From JAJPIG01 sp035531675 (GTDB lineage Bacteria; Desulfobacterota; Binatia; Binatales; Binataceae), in NCBI GenBank assembly GCA_035531675.1, contig DATKSL010000030.1, forward strand, positions 1 through 28,565: DNA of 28,565 nucleotides, read 5' to 3'. The notes beneath the pieces are model-generated. The model was not told where the DNA came from. It did no database searches and worked only from the letters and a program-made list of their open reading frames with translations. The position numbers and the translations under genes were made by a program. How positions within the stretch are numbered: the first letter of the stretch is position 1; the number at the start of each line of letters is the position of its first letter. Below, one piece after another: positions 1 through 7,168 of the stretch.

Positions 1-75
1 TTCGGTCCTGGCGCCGGCCTCCTGCTCGCGCAGCACCCCGATGATCTGCTCCTCCGTGAAGCGGCTTCCTTTCAT
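1..75 (-). CDS. IS3-family transposase OrfA, N-terminal fragment (cut by window edge)
   Basis: Only the first 25 codons are visible. They match the conserved start of IS3-family OrfA (Pfam HTH_Tnp_1 type), which binds the IS ends through an N-terminal helix-turn-helix. The start is set by an AAGGAG Shine-Dalgarno sequence about seven bases upstream of the ATG. In intact elements orfA is followed by orfB, read by -1 frameshifting; that part is not in the window. Confidence 0.75.
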   Translation of the reverse strand, partial: MKGSRFTEEQIIGVLREQEAGARTE

Positions 76-111
76 CGTCCGTCTCCTTTTCAGGCGACGA
101 ACTCTACCTCA
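1..111 (-). mobile_element. Left-edge fragment of an IS3-family insertion sequence
   Basis: The minus strand carries the 5' end of an IS3-type orfA. The ATG at 75-73 is preceded by a strong AAGGAG ribosome site, and the reading frame runs off the window after 25 residues. The peptide contains RFTEEQIIGVLREQEAG, the hallmark N-terminus of IS3-family OrfA (a helix-turn-helix protein that, with OrfB, makes the DDE transposase). The outer end is inferred at about position 111, where the minus strand reads TGAGGTAGAGT, beginning with the TG dinucleotide usual for IS3 ends. The rest of the element, including orfB and the other inverted repeat, lies outside the window, so family subgroup and intactness cannot be judged. 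Confidence 0.75.
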
Positions 112-130
112 AATTGGCGGAGTTTTCGGG

Positions 131-1195
131 GTGCAGGCCAGGATGAATCTTTCCCACGGCCTCAGCGCGACGCGGGTGCCCGAGCGATGGGACGCGAGCT
201 GGGACCATAATCTGGCTGCGGCGCGGATCGCAGATACGGCTGGAATCGAATGCCTGGTCCCGGTCGGGCGATGGAAAGGCTACGGCGGCGAGACCAACTA
301 CGAGCAGGAATCGTTCGAGACCATCACCTGGGCCGCCGGCCTGCTGGCCGCCACCGAACGCCTCACCGCCTTCGGCACCGTGCACGTGCCGCTGATTCAT
401 CCGGTGCTGGCCGCCAAGCAATGCATGACCGCCGACCATATCGGCCGCGGCCGCTTCGGCCTCAACGTGGTCTGCGGATGGAACCCGGACGAGTTCGGGA
501 TGTTCGGGCACGCCCAGGATCCTCACGACCGGCGCTACGATCGCGGCCAGGAATGGCTCGAGATCATCACTCGCATCTGGGCTGGCGAGGGGCCGTTCGA
601 CTTTCACGGCGAGTTTTACGATCTGCGCGGCGTGCTGGGCGGGCCGATGCCGTGGGGCGGCAAGCGCCCGATCATCATGAATGCCGGCTCGTCGCCCGCC
701 GGTCTGCGCTTCGCCGTGCGCAACGCCGAGTTGATGTTCGATCAGCCGGGCTTTATCGCGCAGGGACTGACACGCATCCCGGAGATCAGGCGCCAGGCGC
801 GCGAGTTCGGCCACGAAATCCAGGTCTTCAGCCATGCTTACGTGGTCTGCCGTCCAACCCGCCGCGAAGCCGAGGACTATCTTCACTACTTCGCGGTTGA
901 GAATGCCGAGAGCGCGGCGGTCGACCGCTTGATCGGGCTCGCGCTCGGCAACACGCAATCGCTCACGGCCGAGATGGTGCAGACCGCGCGGCGGCGCTTT
1001 GCGGGCGGCTACGGCGGCGAGGAGATCGTCGGCTCGCCCGACGAGGTCGCGGATCAGCTCGCGCACATCAGCGGGCTGGGCTTCGACGGGTTGGGAATCA
1101 ACTTCGTGAATTTCGTCGATGAGTTGCCGTTGTTCTGCCAGGAGGTGATTCCGCGCCTGGAGAAGATCGGCCTGCGCGAACCGCCCGGGGCCTGA
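131..1195 (+). CDS. LLM-class (luciferase-like) flavin-dependent monooxygenase
   Basis: This is a bacterial-luciferase-fold TIM barrel that probably uses FMNH2 and O2 to oxidise a small organic substrate. It resembles the RutA/SfnG-type branch. Signatures, numbered from the internal Met at 143, are the VPERW-DASWDHN segment at 12-23, RWKGYGGE at 43-50 and the flavin-phosphate region RGRFGLNVVCGWNPDEF at 102-118. Length from that Met is 350 residues, normal for the family. The 5' end is uncertain. The open frame continues upstream into the IS end, and strand beta-1 (IGGVFGV) begins directly after the IS junction at about 111. GTG at 131 has a GGAG site eight bases upstream but would cut into beta-1; ATG at 143 would remove it. 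The native start was probably lost to or overwritten by the IS, so the product may be slightly truncated. The substrate cannot be inferred. Confidence 0.8.
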   Translation: MQARMNLSHGLSATRVPERWDASWDHNLAAARIADTAGIECLVPVGRWKGYGGETNYEQESFETITWAAGLLAATERLTAFGTVHVPLIHPVLAAKQCMTADHIGRGRFGLNVVCGWNPDEFGMFGHAQDPHDRRYDRGQEWLEIITRIWAGEGPFDFHGEFYDLRGVLGGPMPWGGKRPIIMNAGSSPAGLRFAVRNAELMFDQPGFIAQGLTRIPEIRRQAREFGHEIQVFSHAYVVCRPTRREAEDYLHYFAVENAESAAVDRLIGLALGNTQSLTAEMVQTARRRFAGGYGGEEIVGSPDEVADQLAHISGLGFDGLGINFVNFVDELPLFCQEVIPRLEKIGLREPPGA

Positions 1196-1225
1196 AGAGC
1201 ATCGCGATCGAGATCGAGCGCGGCG

Positions 1226-2035
1226 CTACTTGATGAACGGCTCCCATTGGGTGCCGTGTTTCGGCGCCACCAATTCGTGAATCGGCGCGTCGGTTTTTTC
1301 GATCACGGTAACGAAGGGATAGAAGTGGACCGCACGCACGGCCGACTGCAATGCCGTGGCCGTGCAGACCGAGCGCCTTTCCTGGTTCTTCAAATCCCGC
1401 GTCGATCCCTGCTGCGCGTTAAGGTTGCTGGCGAAACCGTACATATAGCCGGCAAACCGGTTGAACACGCCGTGCAGATCTTCGCACAGATAAACCCCGC
1501 CCGGCCGCAGGTAGGGGAACAGTTCTTCGAAGGTGACAATCTGCTGCTCGGCCTGATGGCCGCCGTCGTCGACCACGATATCGACCTGTTCCACCTGGGC
1601 TTTGAACTGCTGCCAGAAGTTGCGGTCGCCCTGATCGCCGATGAACACCTTGACGGGCCCGCCGTCGTAGGCCCGGCAGGCCGACTCGATGTCGACGCCG
1701 TAGATGCGCGCTTCAGGACCGAAATAATCGCGCCACATGTCGAGGCTGCCGCCGCTGTAGATGCCGATTTCCAGCAGGTTGACCGCGGTTCCCCGGAAGC
1801 GGCTGAAGTGTCGCTCGTAGATGTCGAAATAATGCTGCCACTTCCAGATTCCGCGTCCGTCCTTGCGATTCTCGAAGAATTTCCGCAAATCGCCCTGCGG
1901 GGCGGGTGATGCGATCGCTCCGGCGTGGGCGGGCCAGCGCTTGGAGCGGCGCCAGGCCGAGTAGCCGCGCCAGACCGATTTCATCTGCAGCGCGGCGGAG
2001 GCGAGCCTTCTAACGCGCCTGACTTTTCTGAACAT
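1226..2035 (-). CDS. Class I SAM-dependent methyltransferase, MycE-like
   Basis: The 269-residue protein has a Rossmann-type methyltransferase core starting near residue 85. Motif I is LEIGIYSGGS (88-97), the acidic ribose-binding end of strand 2 is VDIE (114-117), and VVDDGGH (154-160) is followed by CEDLH (184-188). The last two correspond to the metal-binding and catalytic elements of MycE-type sugar O-methyltransferases (Asp157, His160, Glu185, Asp186), so a Mg-dependent O-methyltransferase acting on a sugar hydroxyl is a reasonable guess. The N-terminal 40 residues are basic and unassigned. A GGAG site five bases before the ATG supports the start. It stands alone, convergent with the LLM gene, and no glycosyltransferase lies nearby, so the acceptor is unknown. 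Confidence 0.75.
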   Translation of the reverse strand: MFRKVRRVRRLASAALQMKSVWRGYSAWRRSKRWPAHAGAIASPAPQGDLRKFFENRKDGRGIWKWQHYFDIYERHFSRFRGTAVNLLEIGIYSGGSLDMWRDYFGPEARIYGVDIESACRAYDGGPVKVFIGDQGDRNFWQQFKAQVEQVDIVVDDGGHQAEQQIVTFEELFPYLRPGGVYLCEDLHGVFNRFAGYMYGFASNLNAQQGSTRDLKNQERRSVCTATALQSAVRAVHFYPFVTVIEKTDAPIHELVAPKHGTQWEPFIK

Positions 2036-2179
2036 CTGTCTCCTGCGATCGACGAGCGGGAACCTACGCCGAGGGTTTCAGTTTTGACGTCAGGTTTCTA
2101 CTTCCTGTTTGCGAATCGAACCGCGCCCGCCGTCTAGGCGATGCGGCACAGCGCGGCGAGCGTCCTAGAGACGGCGGGG

Positions 2180-2533
2180 TTATTTGCGATCGGGAATTTC
2201 GAGCCGCGTGCTGAGAAACGCGCCGGCGTTGTTGGTGGCGCCCCATCGCAGCTCGATCGGATGCGATACCTCAATGAACGAAAACGCGAGAAAATAGAGC
2301 TTGCGCACCTCGGGCGGCGGCACGCTGTCGATCGGATATTCCTTCAGCACGCCCATGATCTCGTCCATCCGCGGCAGTATCGCGTCATAGAAGCGCTGGA
2401 TGTCGTCGATTCCGGAAGCGATGCGTTTCAGGTGCCGCTCGCGTTCGCGGGGAATGATCCATTCGGAGAACTGCTCCAATTCCGCGAATTGAGCCGGCAA
2501 GCTTGCGTCACTAGCCGCTTTCTTATTGGCCAT
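2180..2533 (-). CDS. Small protein coupled to the Rieske oxygenase gene, function unknown
   Basis: A 117-residue soluble, probably mostly helical protein with no signal peptide, membrane segment or cysteine cluster. I do not recognise a family. Its ATG (2533-2531) lies inside the end of the upstream Rieske oxygenase gene, giving an 11-base overlap in a different frame that suggests translational coupling and roughly matched production. It contains a conserved-looking run from FSEWIIPRERERHLKRI to the middle of the protein and a C-terminal half rich in short hydrophobic strands (LYFLAFSFIEV). It is shorter than the usual cone-shaped beta subunit of ring-hydroxylating oxygenases (about 160-190 residues) and lacks obvious similarity to it. 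A dedicated accessory or small subunit is an inference from gene arrangement only. Confidence 0.75.
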   Translation of the reverse strand: MANKKAASDASLPAQFAELEQFSEWIIPRERERHLKRIASGIDDIQRFYDAILPRMDEIMGVLKEYPIDSVPPPEVRKLYFLAFSFIEVSHPIELRWGATNNAGAFLSTRLEIPDRK

Positions 2534-3728
2534 TGCCCGATTTCTCCAGTTCTTCGATCATTTGACGCCCCACGCGGTAATGATGCGCCAGCACGATCTC
2601 TTCCCGGTTCAGGTGGAAATGCGACAGGGCTCCGGTCTCGAGACTGGTCTGCTGCTGTTCGAGCAGGCTCATGTCCTCGCACATCACCTCGCGCGCCAGC
2701 GTGGTCGGCAGGTCCTGCCCGACGCGCTCGGCCAGGTTGCGCGGCGCTTCCAGGCACATCGATAATTCGACCGTCGTGCGATCGTGCGCCAGCGGCCAGA
2801 ACCACATCTCGACGCACCATTTCCTGCCGGTAAGGAAAACGAAGTTGGGGAACAACTCGATAGCGTCGAAGGCCCACTTGTCGACCCGCTCGTAATTGAC
2901 GTTGGGCGGGAGCCCCTCGGGATCCGTGATGAAAGTCGGCAGCACCGGCGCGCTGTAGCGGTAGGCCAGCGCTTCGGCGGGCCGCTGGCGATGGTGCGGA
3001 TTGGCGGGGGTCGAAAAGCGTGCGTGCCGCTTCAACAACTGCATAGCGGGCAGATGGCGCAGCGGATTCTCCGCGCCGCCCTGGTAATCGGGAATCGTGT
3101 GCCGATGGAGATAGAGCGTGTGGTAGTTCTCGGTGAAGGAGTTGACCGCCAGGTTCCAGTTGCATCGGACTTCGGTGCGGTAGGGAATATTCGGGGCAAA
3201 GTTGCCGAAGTAGCCGTCGTAGCCGTTGAACAGCTCCTCGCCCAGCCATTCGCGCAAACTGGGATGAGCCGCGGGTGCCAGGTTGATAAAGATAAAGCTC
3301 TCCCATTCCTCGCAATGCACCGGAATCAAACCGAGCCTGCTGCGATCGAACTGGAAGTTCTCGGGATCGGTCACCCGCAGCAGTTCGCCCTGCGTGTCGT
3401 AGGTCCAGCCATGAAAGCCGCATGCGAACGCTTTCTGACTGCCCTTGGGCTCGCACACCAGCAGACTGCCGCGATGGCTACAGATGTTATGGAAGGCGCG
3501 GATGCGTCCATCCTTGCCGCGCACCACCAGCAGCGCCACGTTGAGGCCGGGAAGCTCGCGCGTGAAAAAATCGCCGGGCTGCGGGATGTCATAGCTGTGA
3601 CCGATCACCAGCCACGAGCGGCGAAAGATTCCCTCGATTTCCTTGGCATAGTAAGCGGGCGTCAGGACGGTGCCGATATCGACCCGCAGATCGAGCCCCT
3701 CAACGTTGCCGGTGGTCGCCGACTCCAT
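2523..3728 (-). CDS. Rieske non-haem iron oxygenase, large (alpha) subunit
   Basis: A 401-residue aromatic-ring-hydroxylating-type oxygenase. The Rieske [2Fe-2S] site is C83-x-H85 with C103-x2-H106 (CSHRG ... CGFHGW). The catalytic domain shows the mononuclear iron motif ENYHTLYLH (200-208), with His203 and His208 as likely ligands and Asp352 (CEDMSLLEQQQ) as the probable third ligand. Such enzymes take electrons from a reductase or ferredoxin and insert oxygen into, or demethylate, aromatic or quaternary-amine substrates. No reductase gene is present in the window, so electrons must come from elsewhere. An AAGGAGG site lies eight bases before the ATG. It overlaps the downstream small gene by 11 bases. 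Substrate class cannot be assigned safely from sequence alone. Confidence 0.92.
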   Translation of the reverse strand: MESATTGNVEGLDLRVDIGTVLTPAYYAKEIEGIFRRSWLVIGHSYDIPQPGDFFTRELPGLNVALLVVRGKDGRIRAFHNICSHRGSLLVCEPKGSQKAFACGFHGWTYDTQGELLRVTDPENFQFDRSRLGLIPVHCEEWESFIFINLAPAAHPSLREWLGEELFNGYDGYFGNFAPNIPYRTEVRCNWNLAVNSFTENYHTLYLHRHTIPDYQGGAENPLRHLPAMQLLKRHARFSTPANPHHRQRPAEALAYRYSAPVLPTFITDPEGLPPNVNYERVDKWAFDAIELFPNFVFLTGRKWCVEMWFWPLAHDRTTVELSMCLEAPRNLAERVGQDLPTTLAREVMCEDMSLLEQQQTSLETGALSHFHLNREEIVLAHHYRVGRQMIEELEKSGNGQ

Positions 3729-3766
3729 CAGTGAACCCTCCTTATCCGTTCGTTCCGGTCCTCATT

Positions 3767-3803
3767 CCTAAAGGATTAGGCGGCAGGATTCCATCCGGAA
3801 TCC
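3767..3803. promoter_or_regulatory. Two adjacent short inverted repeats upstream of the Rieske gene
   Basis: A 14-base hairpin-forming repeat (CCTAA-AGGA-TTAGG, 3767-3780) is followed by an 18-base one (GGATTCC-ATCC-GGAATCC, 3786-3803). They lie 39-75 bases before the Rieske ATG, where an operator or leader structure would be expected. No convincing -35/-10 pair could be placed with certainty. A regulatory role is an inference from position and symmetry. Confidence 0.3.
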
Positions 3804-3938
3804 ACCCGGCGGAATTCGACCCTCGTTCCCGAGGTGCCCGGCGAGGAGTATCGGCACCGAGAGATCGGACGGTAGCGACACAGACTCTCCTCTAGTATGT
3901 AGTGTCCTGCGGTTAATATTCGGCCAGGGGGCACCACC

Positions 3939-4073
3939 ATGCATGACTCTTGTTTATCACGCAGGATTCCGTTGGCCGGACTGCTGGCGCTTGGTGTTTA
4001 CCTCCTGATGCCGGGCATCCCGGCCCGCGCTGCGGGGTCCACCCTACGCCTGAGGAGCGCTCGGCCGAAATGA
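3939..4073 (+). pseudogene. Signal-peptide stub: 44-residue ORF, probably a truncated exported protein
   Basis: An AGGGGG site lies about eight bases before an ATG that opens a 44-codon frame. It encodes a near-perfect Sec signal: a short basic start (LSRR), a hydrophobic core (LAGLLALGVYLLMPGI) and an ARA cleavage site near residue 31. Only about 14 residues follow before TGA at 4071. Either this is the remnant of a longer exported protein cut off by rearrangement, or it is a very small secreted peptide. The truncation is the likelier reading because the mature part is tiny and the next gene is unrelated in composition. Confidence 0.5.
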
Positions 4074-4136
4074 AACAGGGGGCTAAGAAGCGAAAGGGTG
4101 TGAGCCGGCGGCGACATCTGTAAGAGGGCAAGGCTG

Positions 4137-4964
4137 ATGGACGCCCCCAGGCTCGTGCAAATCGATCTAGACGCACTTTGGGAACCGTTGGCCGTTGGAC
4201 TGCAGCGAGCGGGGGTGTTTGCGGGGCTCGGCATCAATGCCGCGAACGATCCACGGCTCGTAAATCATCGCCTACCCGGTAGCATCAAAATGATCTTCGT
4301 CCCTGATGCGATCACCGATGAGCAACTGGCCGAGTGCAAACATGAATTCGGGTTGTGGATACTCGGTAACGCCCTGAGAGAGGCACTGGAAGCGCTGGAG
4401 ACTTCGCTCGAGAATGTTTTTCGAGCCTGCAGCTTTGTCGCGGCCGCAATGGGGAAGCCGGTTGCGATAGAGACCGCGGCGAAGGCATTTGTTAATGGCG
4501 GGATAGGCAAGAGGCTTAAGCTCCTTCAGGCTCACTTCGGCATCGATTCCGACCGAAGGATCCATCTGCAATCTATCGTGAATCTTCGAAACTGTCTGAC
4601 CCATCGTCGGGGATTCGTAGCCGAACGCGACTGTAATGAACCCGGCCGACTACTGCTCAAGTATCAGCGCCTTAAATTCGGAATACAGCGGCCCAACGGA
4701 GAGATCGTCGAGCTACCGGAGGAAATCACCGCGCCTATTCATGTAGACGTTCCCGGCAGCTGGATGGTGATGCAGTATGTCGAGGCTGAGAAACCATTTC
4801 CCCTTGGCGCACGCGTGTTACTGTCTGTCCCCGAAATGAGGGATATCCTCTTCACCTTCGATCGCGTGTTCCGGGAAATGAAACCTCGGGTCGTCGAACA
4901 CTTCCGCGCAATGGGGGTGCCGATCAACGAGAAACTTGCCGGCAGAAACGACGAGCCGGCTTAA
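4137..4964 (+). CDS. Hypothetical protein with a HEPN-like Rx4H motif
   Basis: A 275-residue soluble protein that I cannot place in a named family. A long amphipathic helix (about 73-100, ALREALEALETSLENVF) is followed near residues 146-160 by a helix carrying L-R-N-C-L-T-H-R, which fits the RN-x3-H (Rx4-6H) signature of HEPN-superfamily RNases and toxins (Arg151, Asn152, His156). The C-terminal part (about 175-250) looks strand-rich. A GAGGGCAAGG stretch precedes the ATG. Base use is visibly less GC-biased at third positions than in the neighbouring core genes, a sign of recent acquisition. HEPN proteins often act in toxin-antitoxin or anti-phage roles, but no MNT nucleotidyltransferase or other partner is adjacent, so function is an open inference. 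Confidence 0.75.
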   Translation: MDAPRLVQIDLDALWEPLAVGLQRAGVFAGLGINAANDPRLVNHRLPGSIKMIFVPDAITDEQLAECKHEFGLWILGNALREALEALETSLENVFRACSFVAAAMGKPVAIETAAKAFVNGGIGKRLKLLQAHFGIDSDRRIHLQSIVNLRNCLTHRRGFVAERDCNEPGRLLLKYQRLKFGIQRPNGEIVELPEEITAPIHVDVPGSWMVMQYVEAEKPFPLGARVLLSVPEMRDILFTFDRVFREMKPRVVEHFRAMGVPINEKLAGRNDEPA

Positions 4965-5253
4965 GAGGTCAGGATGGCTTGTCGCTGTGGCTCCTTTCAT
5001 TCACATTGCGCCAAACTCGACAGCTTCTGGAATTCGGCGCGCCAGGAAAATACCAACGATCCGGATCTCTCCAAGTCGCTCCCGTAGTACCGTCGCGGCC
5101 AGGGGCAACGGTAGCGCGAACCTGGCCGAGGACTCGTCGATCGGAGTCTGCACGGACCTCAACAACAAGGCGCCCTAAGCGGCCGCCAGGCAGCCTTTTC
5201 GATGTCCCGCAAATCCCTGACCTGCTAGCATGCGACCCTGGGGACAAGGCGGG
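4965..5253. other. Gene-free spacer between the HEPN-like gene and the DUF1329 gene
   Basis: About 290 bases with no credible coding frame on either strand. The open frames here lack ribosome sites and recognisable content. No terminator hairpin with a T-run and no strong promoter could be seen. Confidence 0.5.
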
Positions 5254-6576
5254 ATGAAGCAGCTCAGTGTACTGATCGGTTTGGGCCTCACGATGCTGAT
5301 GCTCGGGGCGAGCTACGGGAGCGCGCGCGCCGGCGCCAGCAATGCGGCCGGCGGCGACATCCCGCCCGGCACGAAAATAACGATGCAGAACTGGCATCAG
5401 TACGCGGCCTTCATGCCGACCGGGATGCAGGCGCTGTTCGAGGGCAAGTATTACTGGAAGATGCCGGCGGACATCGAACTGGTCGTCGCTCCCACCGTTA
5501 CCCATCCGCTGCCGCTCTCCTATCGTCAGGCGACCGAGCGCTACGCTTCGCGGGTCAAGCTGGTCTCGACGCCCGACGGCGGCCTGCAGCTACGCGATTA
5601 CGTCGCCGGGATGCCATTCCCGAATCCCGAAGAGCCTCACAAGGGCTGGAAGATTCTGGCCAATCTCTGGTACCGCTACTTCCCCCATCTGGTCTCTACC
5701 TCGGCCTCAGGTTTTGAGAACCTGTGCCGGGAGGACCGCTTTTCCGATCTTGCCTGTAGCACCGAATTCGCCGTCTATCGCCAGTTGCGTCATATCGCGG
5801 ACACCGGCTCATCGCTCAACGCGCCGGGCAGCGACAGTGCCAACGGGCCGAGCTTCACCGAGTTCTGGATGATCGAGACGCCCGAGAACCAGAAATATAC
5901 CTCCGGGCTCACGCTCTATTACGATTCGCGGCCGCAGGACGATTATATCTTCACCCCCAAGCTGCGGCGCGCACTTCGCATAAACGCCAGCGCCAGATGC
6001 TCGGAGAGCAGCGGCAGCGACTTCATGGAGGACGACTGGCGCAACGGTTTCAGCGGCGATATCTGGGAATTCCAAGCTCATTTCGTGACCCGGATGAAGA
6101 TGCTGACGTCGATCAACTTCGGCACCGCAGCCGGCAATCTTTCCAAGCAGAACTATTACTTCCCGCTGCTGTGGCCGCGGCCGACGTGGGCGAAATTCGA
6201 GCTGCGCGATACCAACGTGATCGATGTGCGGCCTCTCCCCAAGGATGCGGGCGGCTACTGCTACGGCAAGCGCGTCATGTATATCGATGCCAACAGCCAG
6301 GTCCCGCTGTGGGAAGATCTTTATGATTCACACATGAAGCTGTGGAAGGTGTTCCGGGTCGGCACGCGTGCCCGCGAGGTGCCCGGCGCCGGCGTCCAGG
6401 ACAGTTCCGCCTCGCGCGTCACCCAACTGTGGAACCTCAAGACCGGCCATGTCAGCTTCCTGTCGACCATTACCCCGAGCGGCGCTGACTTTGCGCTCAA
6501 CAATCAGGTTCCCAAGCAGTACGATGACATCAAACGTTACAGCGGTCTGTCGGGATTGAACGAGATAATGCGCTAG
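5254..6576 (+). CDS. DUF1329 exported protein (outer-membrane lipoprotein-sorting-like fold)
   Basis: A 440-residue member of the DUF1329 family (PF07044). Diagnostic stretches follow the signal peptide closely: PPGTKITMQNWHQYAAFMPTG, then FEGKYYWKMPADIELVV, then YVAGMPFPNPEEPHKGWKI with LANLWYRYFPHL. The ATG at 5254 is preferred over the upstream ATG at 5230 because it directly gives a Sec signal (MKQL, then a hydrophobic core, cleavage near ARA-GAS at about 26) and has a purine-rich AAGGCGGG tract upstream. The family is predicted to have a LolA/LolB-like lipid-carrying fold and acts outside the inner membrane. In Proteobacteria it often accompanies DUF1302 and RND-type exporters, which are absent here. 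The cargo is unknown. Confidence 0.88.
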   Translation: MKQLSVLIGLGLTMLMLGASYGSARAGASNAAGGDIPPGTKITMQNWHQYAAFMPTGMQALFEGKYYWKMPADIELVVAPTVTHPLPLSYRQATERYASRVKLVSTPDGGLQLRDYVAGMPFPNPEEPHKGWKILANLWYRYFPHLVSTSASGFENLCREDRFSDLACSTEFAVYRQLRHIADTGSSLNAPGSDSANGPSFTEFWMIETPENQKYTSGLTLYYDSRPQDDYIFTPKLRRALRINASARCSESSGSDFMEDDWRNGFSGDIWEFQAHFVTRMKMLTSINFGTAAGNLSKQNYYFPLLWPRPTWAKFELRDTNVIDVRPLPKDAGGYCYGKRVMYIDANSQVPLWEDLYDSHMKLWKVFRVGTRAREVPGAGVQDSSASRVTQLWNLKTGHVSFLSTITPSGADFALNNQVPKQYDDIKRYSGLSGLNEIMR

Positions 6577-6648
6577 CGCCGCCGGGCGTTTCACCGTTAC
6601 CGGCGGTCGTGACCTGCCGGTCGGAACACATTGTTCTCGCCTGGTCCG

Positions 6649-6912
6649 CTACCTTCCCTTGAGACGCGGATCGTCGGTCGCAACGCAAACCGCATGAGTC
6701 ATGCGGCTAGCCGCATCTCCAGCTTGCTGCTGAGGAGCCAGCCGGGCCGCCTCACATGCCTCCGCCTTGTCGAATGACCGCTCAATCGTCCAGCTGCTGA
6801 GCGGGGCGGTATCATCGTAGCGTTGCTGGCCGATCCACCAGAATCTGGTTTGCGGCGGCGCCAACAGATACCAGCCGAAAAGGGCGAGCGCAGCGGCGTA
6901 GGGGTATTTCAT
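6649..6912 (-). CDS. Small membrane-anchored protein, function unknown
   Basis: An 87-residue frame starting at ATG 6912-6910. It opens with a basic residue and a hydrophobic stretch (about 5-18, PYAAALALFGWYLLAP), so it is a single-pass anchor or uncleaved signal. The soluble tail has two cysteines (in EACEAAR and HAVCVA) that could pair in the periplasm. The pattern 'WYL-PP ... PLS-W ... SFD-A--CE' resembles small hypothetical proteins of soil bacteria, but I cannot name a family. The upstream extension to 6984 is less likely because the hydrophobic segment would then not be N-terminal. No clear ribosome site is visible. Confidence 0.55.
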   Translation of the reverse strand: MKYPYAAALALFGWYLLAPPQTRFWWIGQQRYDDTAPLSSWTIERSFDKAEACEAARLAPQQQAGDAASRMTHAVCVATDDPRLKGR

Positions 6913-6991
6913 ATCGCAACCATAGCAGCATTGCGCGAGTAGCGGTGAGGGCGGCGCCTTTTGGTCCGCCGCGCCGTGCGGCAAAAAACCC

Positions 6992-7066
6992 TGGTGATCC
7001 CAGCGGGATTCGAACCCGCGTTCCCGACGTGAGAGGCCGGTGTCCTAACCCCTAGACGATGGGACC
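6992..7066 (-). tRNA. tRNA-Glu(CTC)
   Basis: The minus strand folds into a full cloverleaf. The acceptor GGTCCCA pairs with TGGGATC, the anticodon arm CCGGC-CTCTCAC-GTCGG places CTC at 34-36, and the T-arm contains GGTTCGAATCC. CCA is encoded, with A as the discriminator base. A run of six T follows the gene (minus strand, 6990-6985) and may end transcription. It lies 14 bases downstream of tRNA-Gln and is probably processed from the same transcript. Confidence 0.95.
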
Positions 7067-7080
7067 GCCATTGGAAGTGT

Positions 7081-7156
7081 TGGCTGAGGAGGAAGGACTC
7101 GAACCTTCAATCGCCTGATCCAGAGTCAGGTGGCTTGCCAATTAGCCGACTCCTCA
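7081..7156 (-). tRNA. tRNA-Gln(CTG)
   Basis: A cloverleaf on the minus strand. The acceptor TGAGGAG pairs with CTCCTCA, the anticodon arm CCTGA-CTCTGGA-TCAGG gives CTG at 34-36, the T-loop is GGTTCGAGTCC, the discriminator is G and CCA is encoded. It is the first gene of a two-tRNA unit with tRNA-Glu(CTC). Both tRNAs have C34 and read the G-ending codons that dominate in this high-GC genome. Confidence 0.95.
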
Positions 7157-7168
7157 GCGCATCTGAAA

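Noticed and set aside
2428..3456. 342-codon frame overlapping the Rieske gene in another frame
   Set aside because: It is an Arg/Ser-rich low-information translation. The Rieske frame has all metal ligands.
4969..5505. 178-codon minus-strand frame in and after the gap before the DUF1329 gene
   Set aside because: Much of it is antisense to the DUF1329 gene. The part in the gap has no ribosome site or recognisable content.
6992..7156. tRNA pair as an integration (att) site
   Set aside because: Neither tRNA 3' end is repeated nearby, and no integrase gene flanks them.
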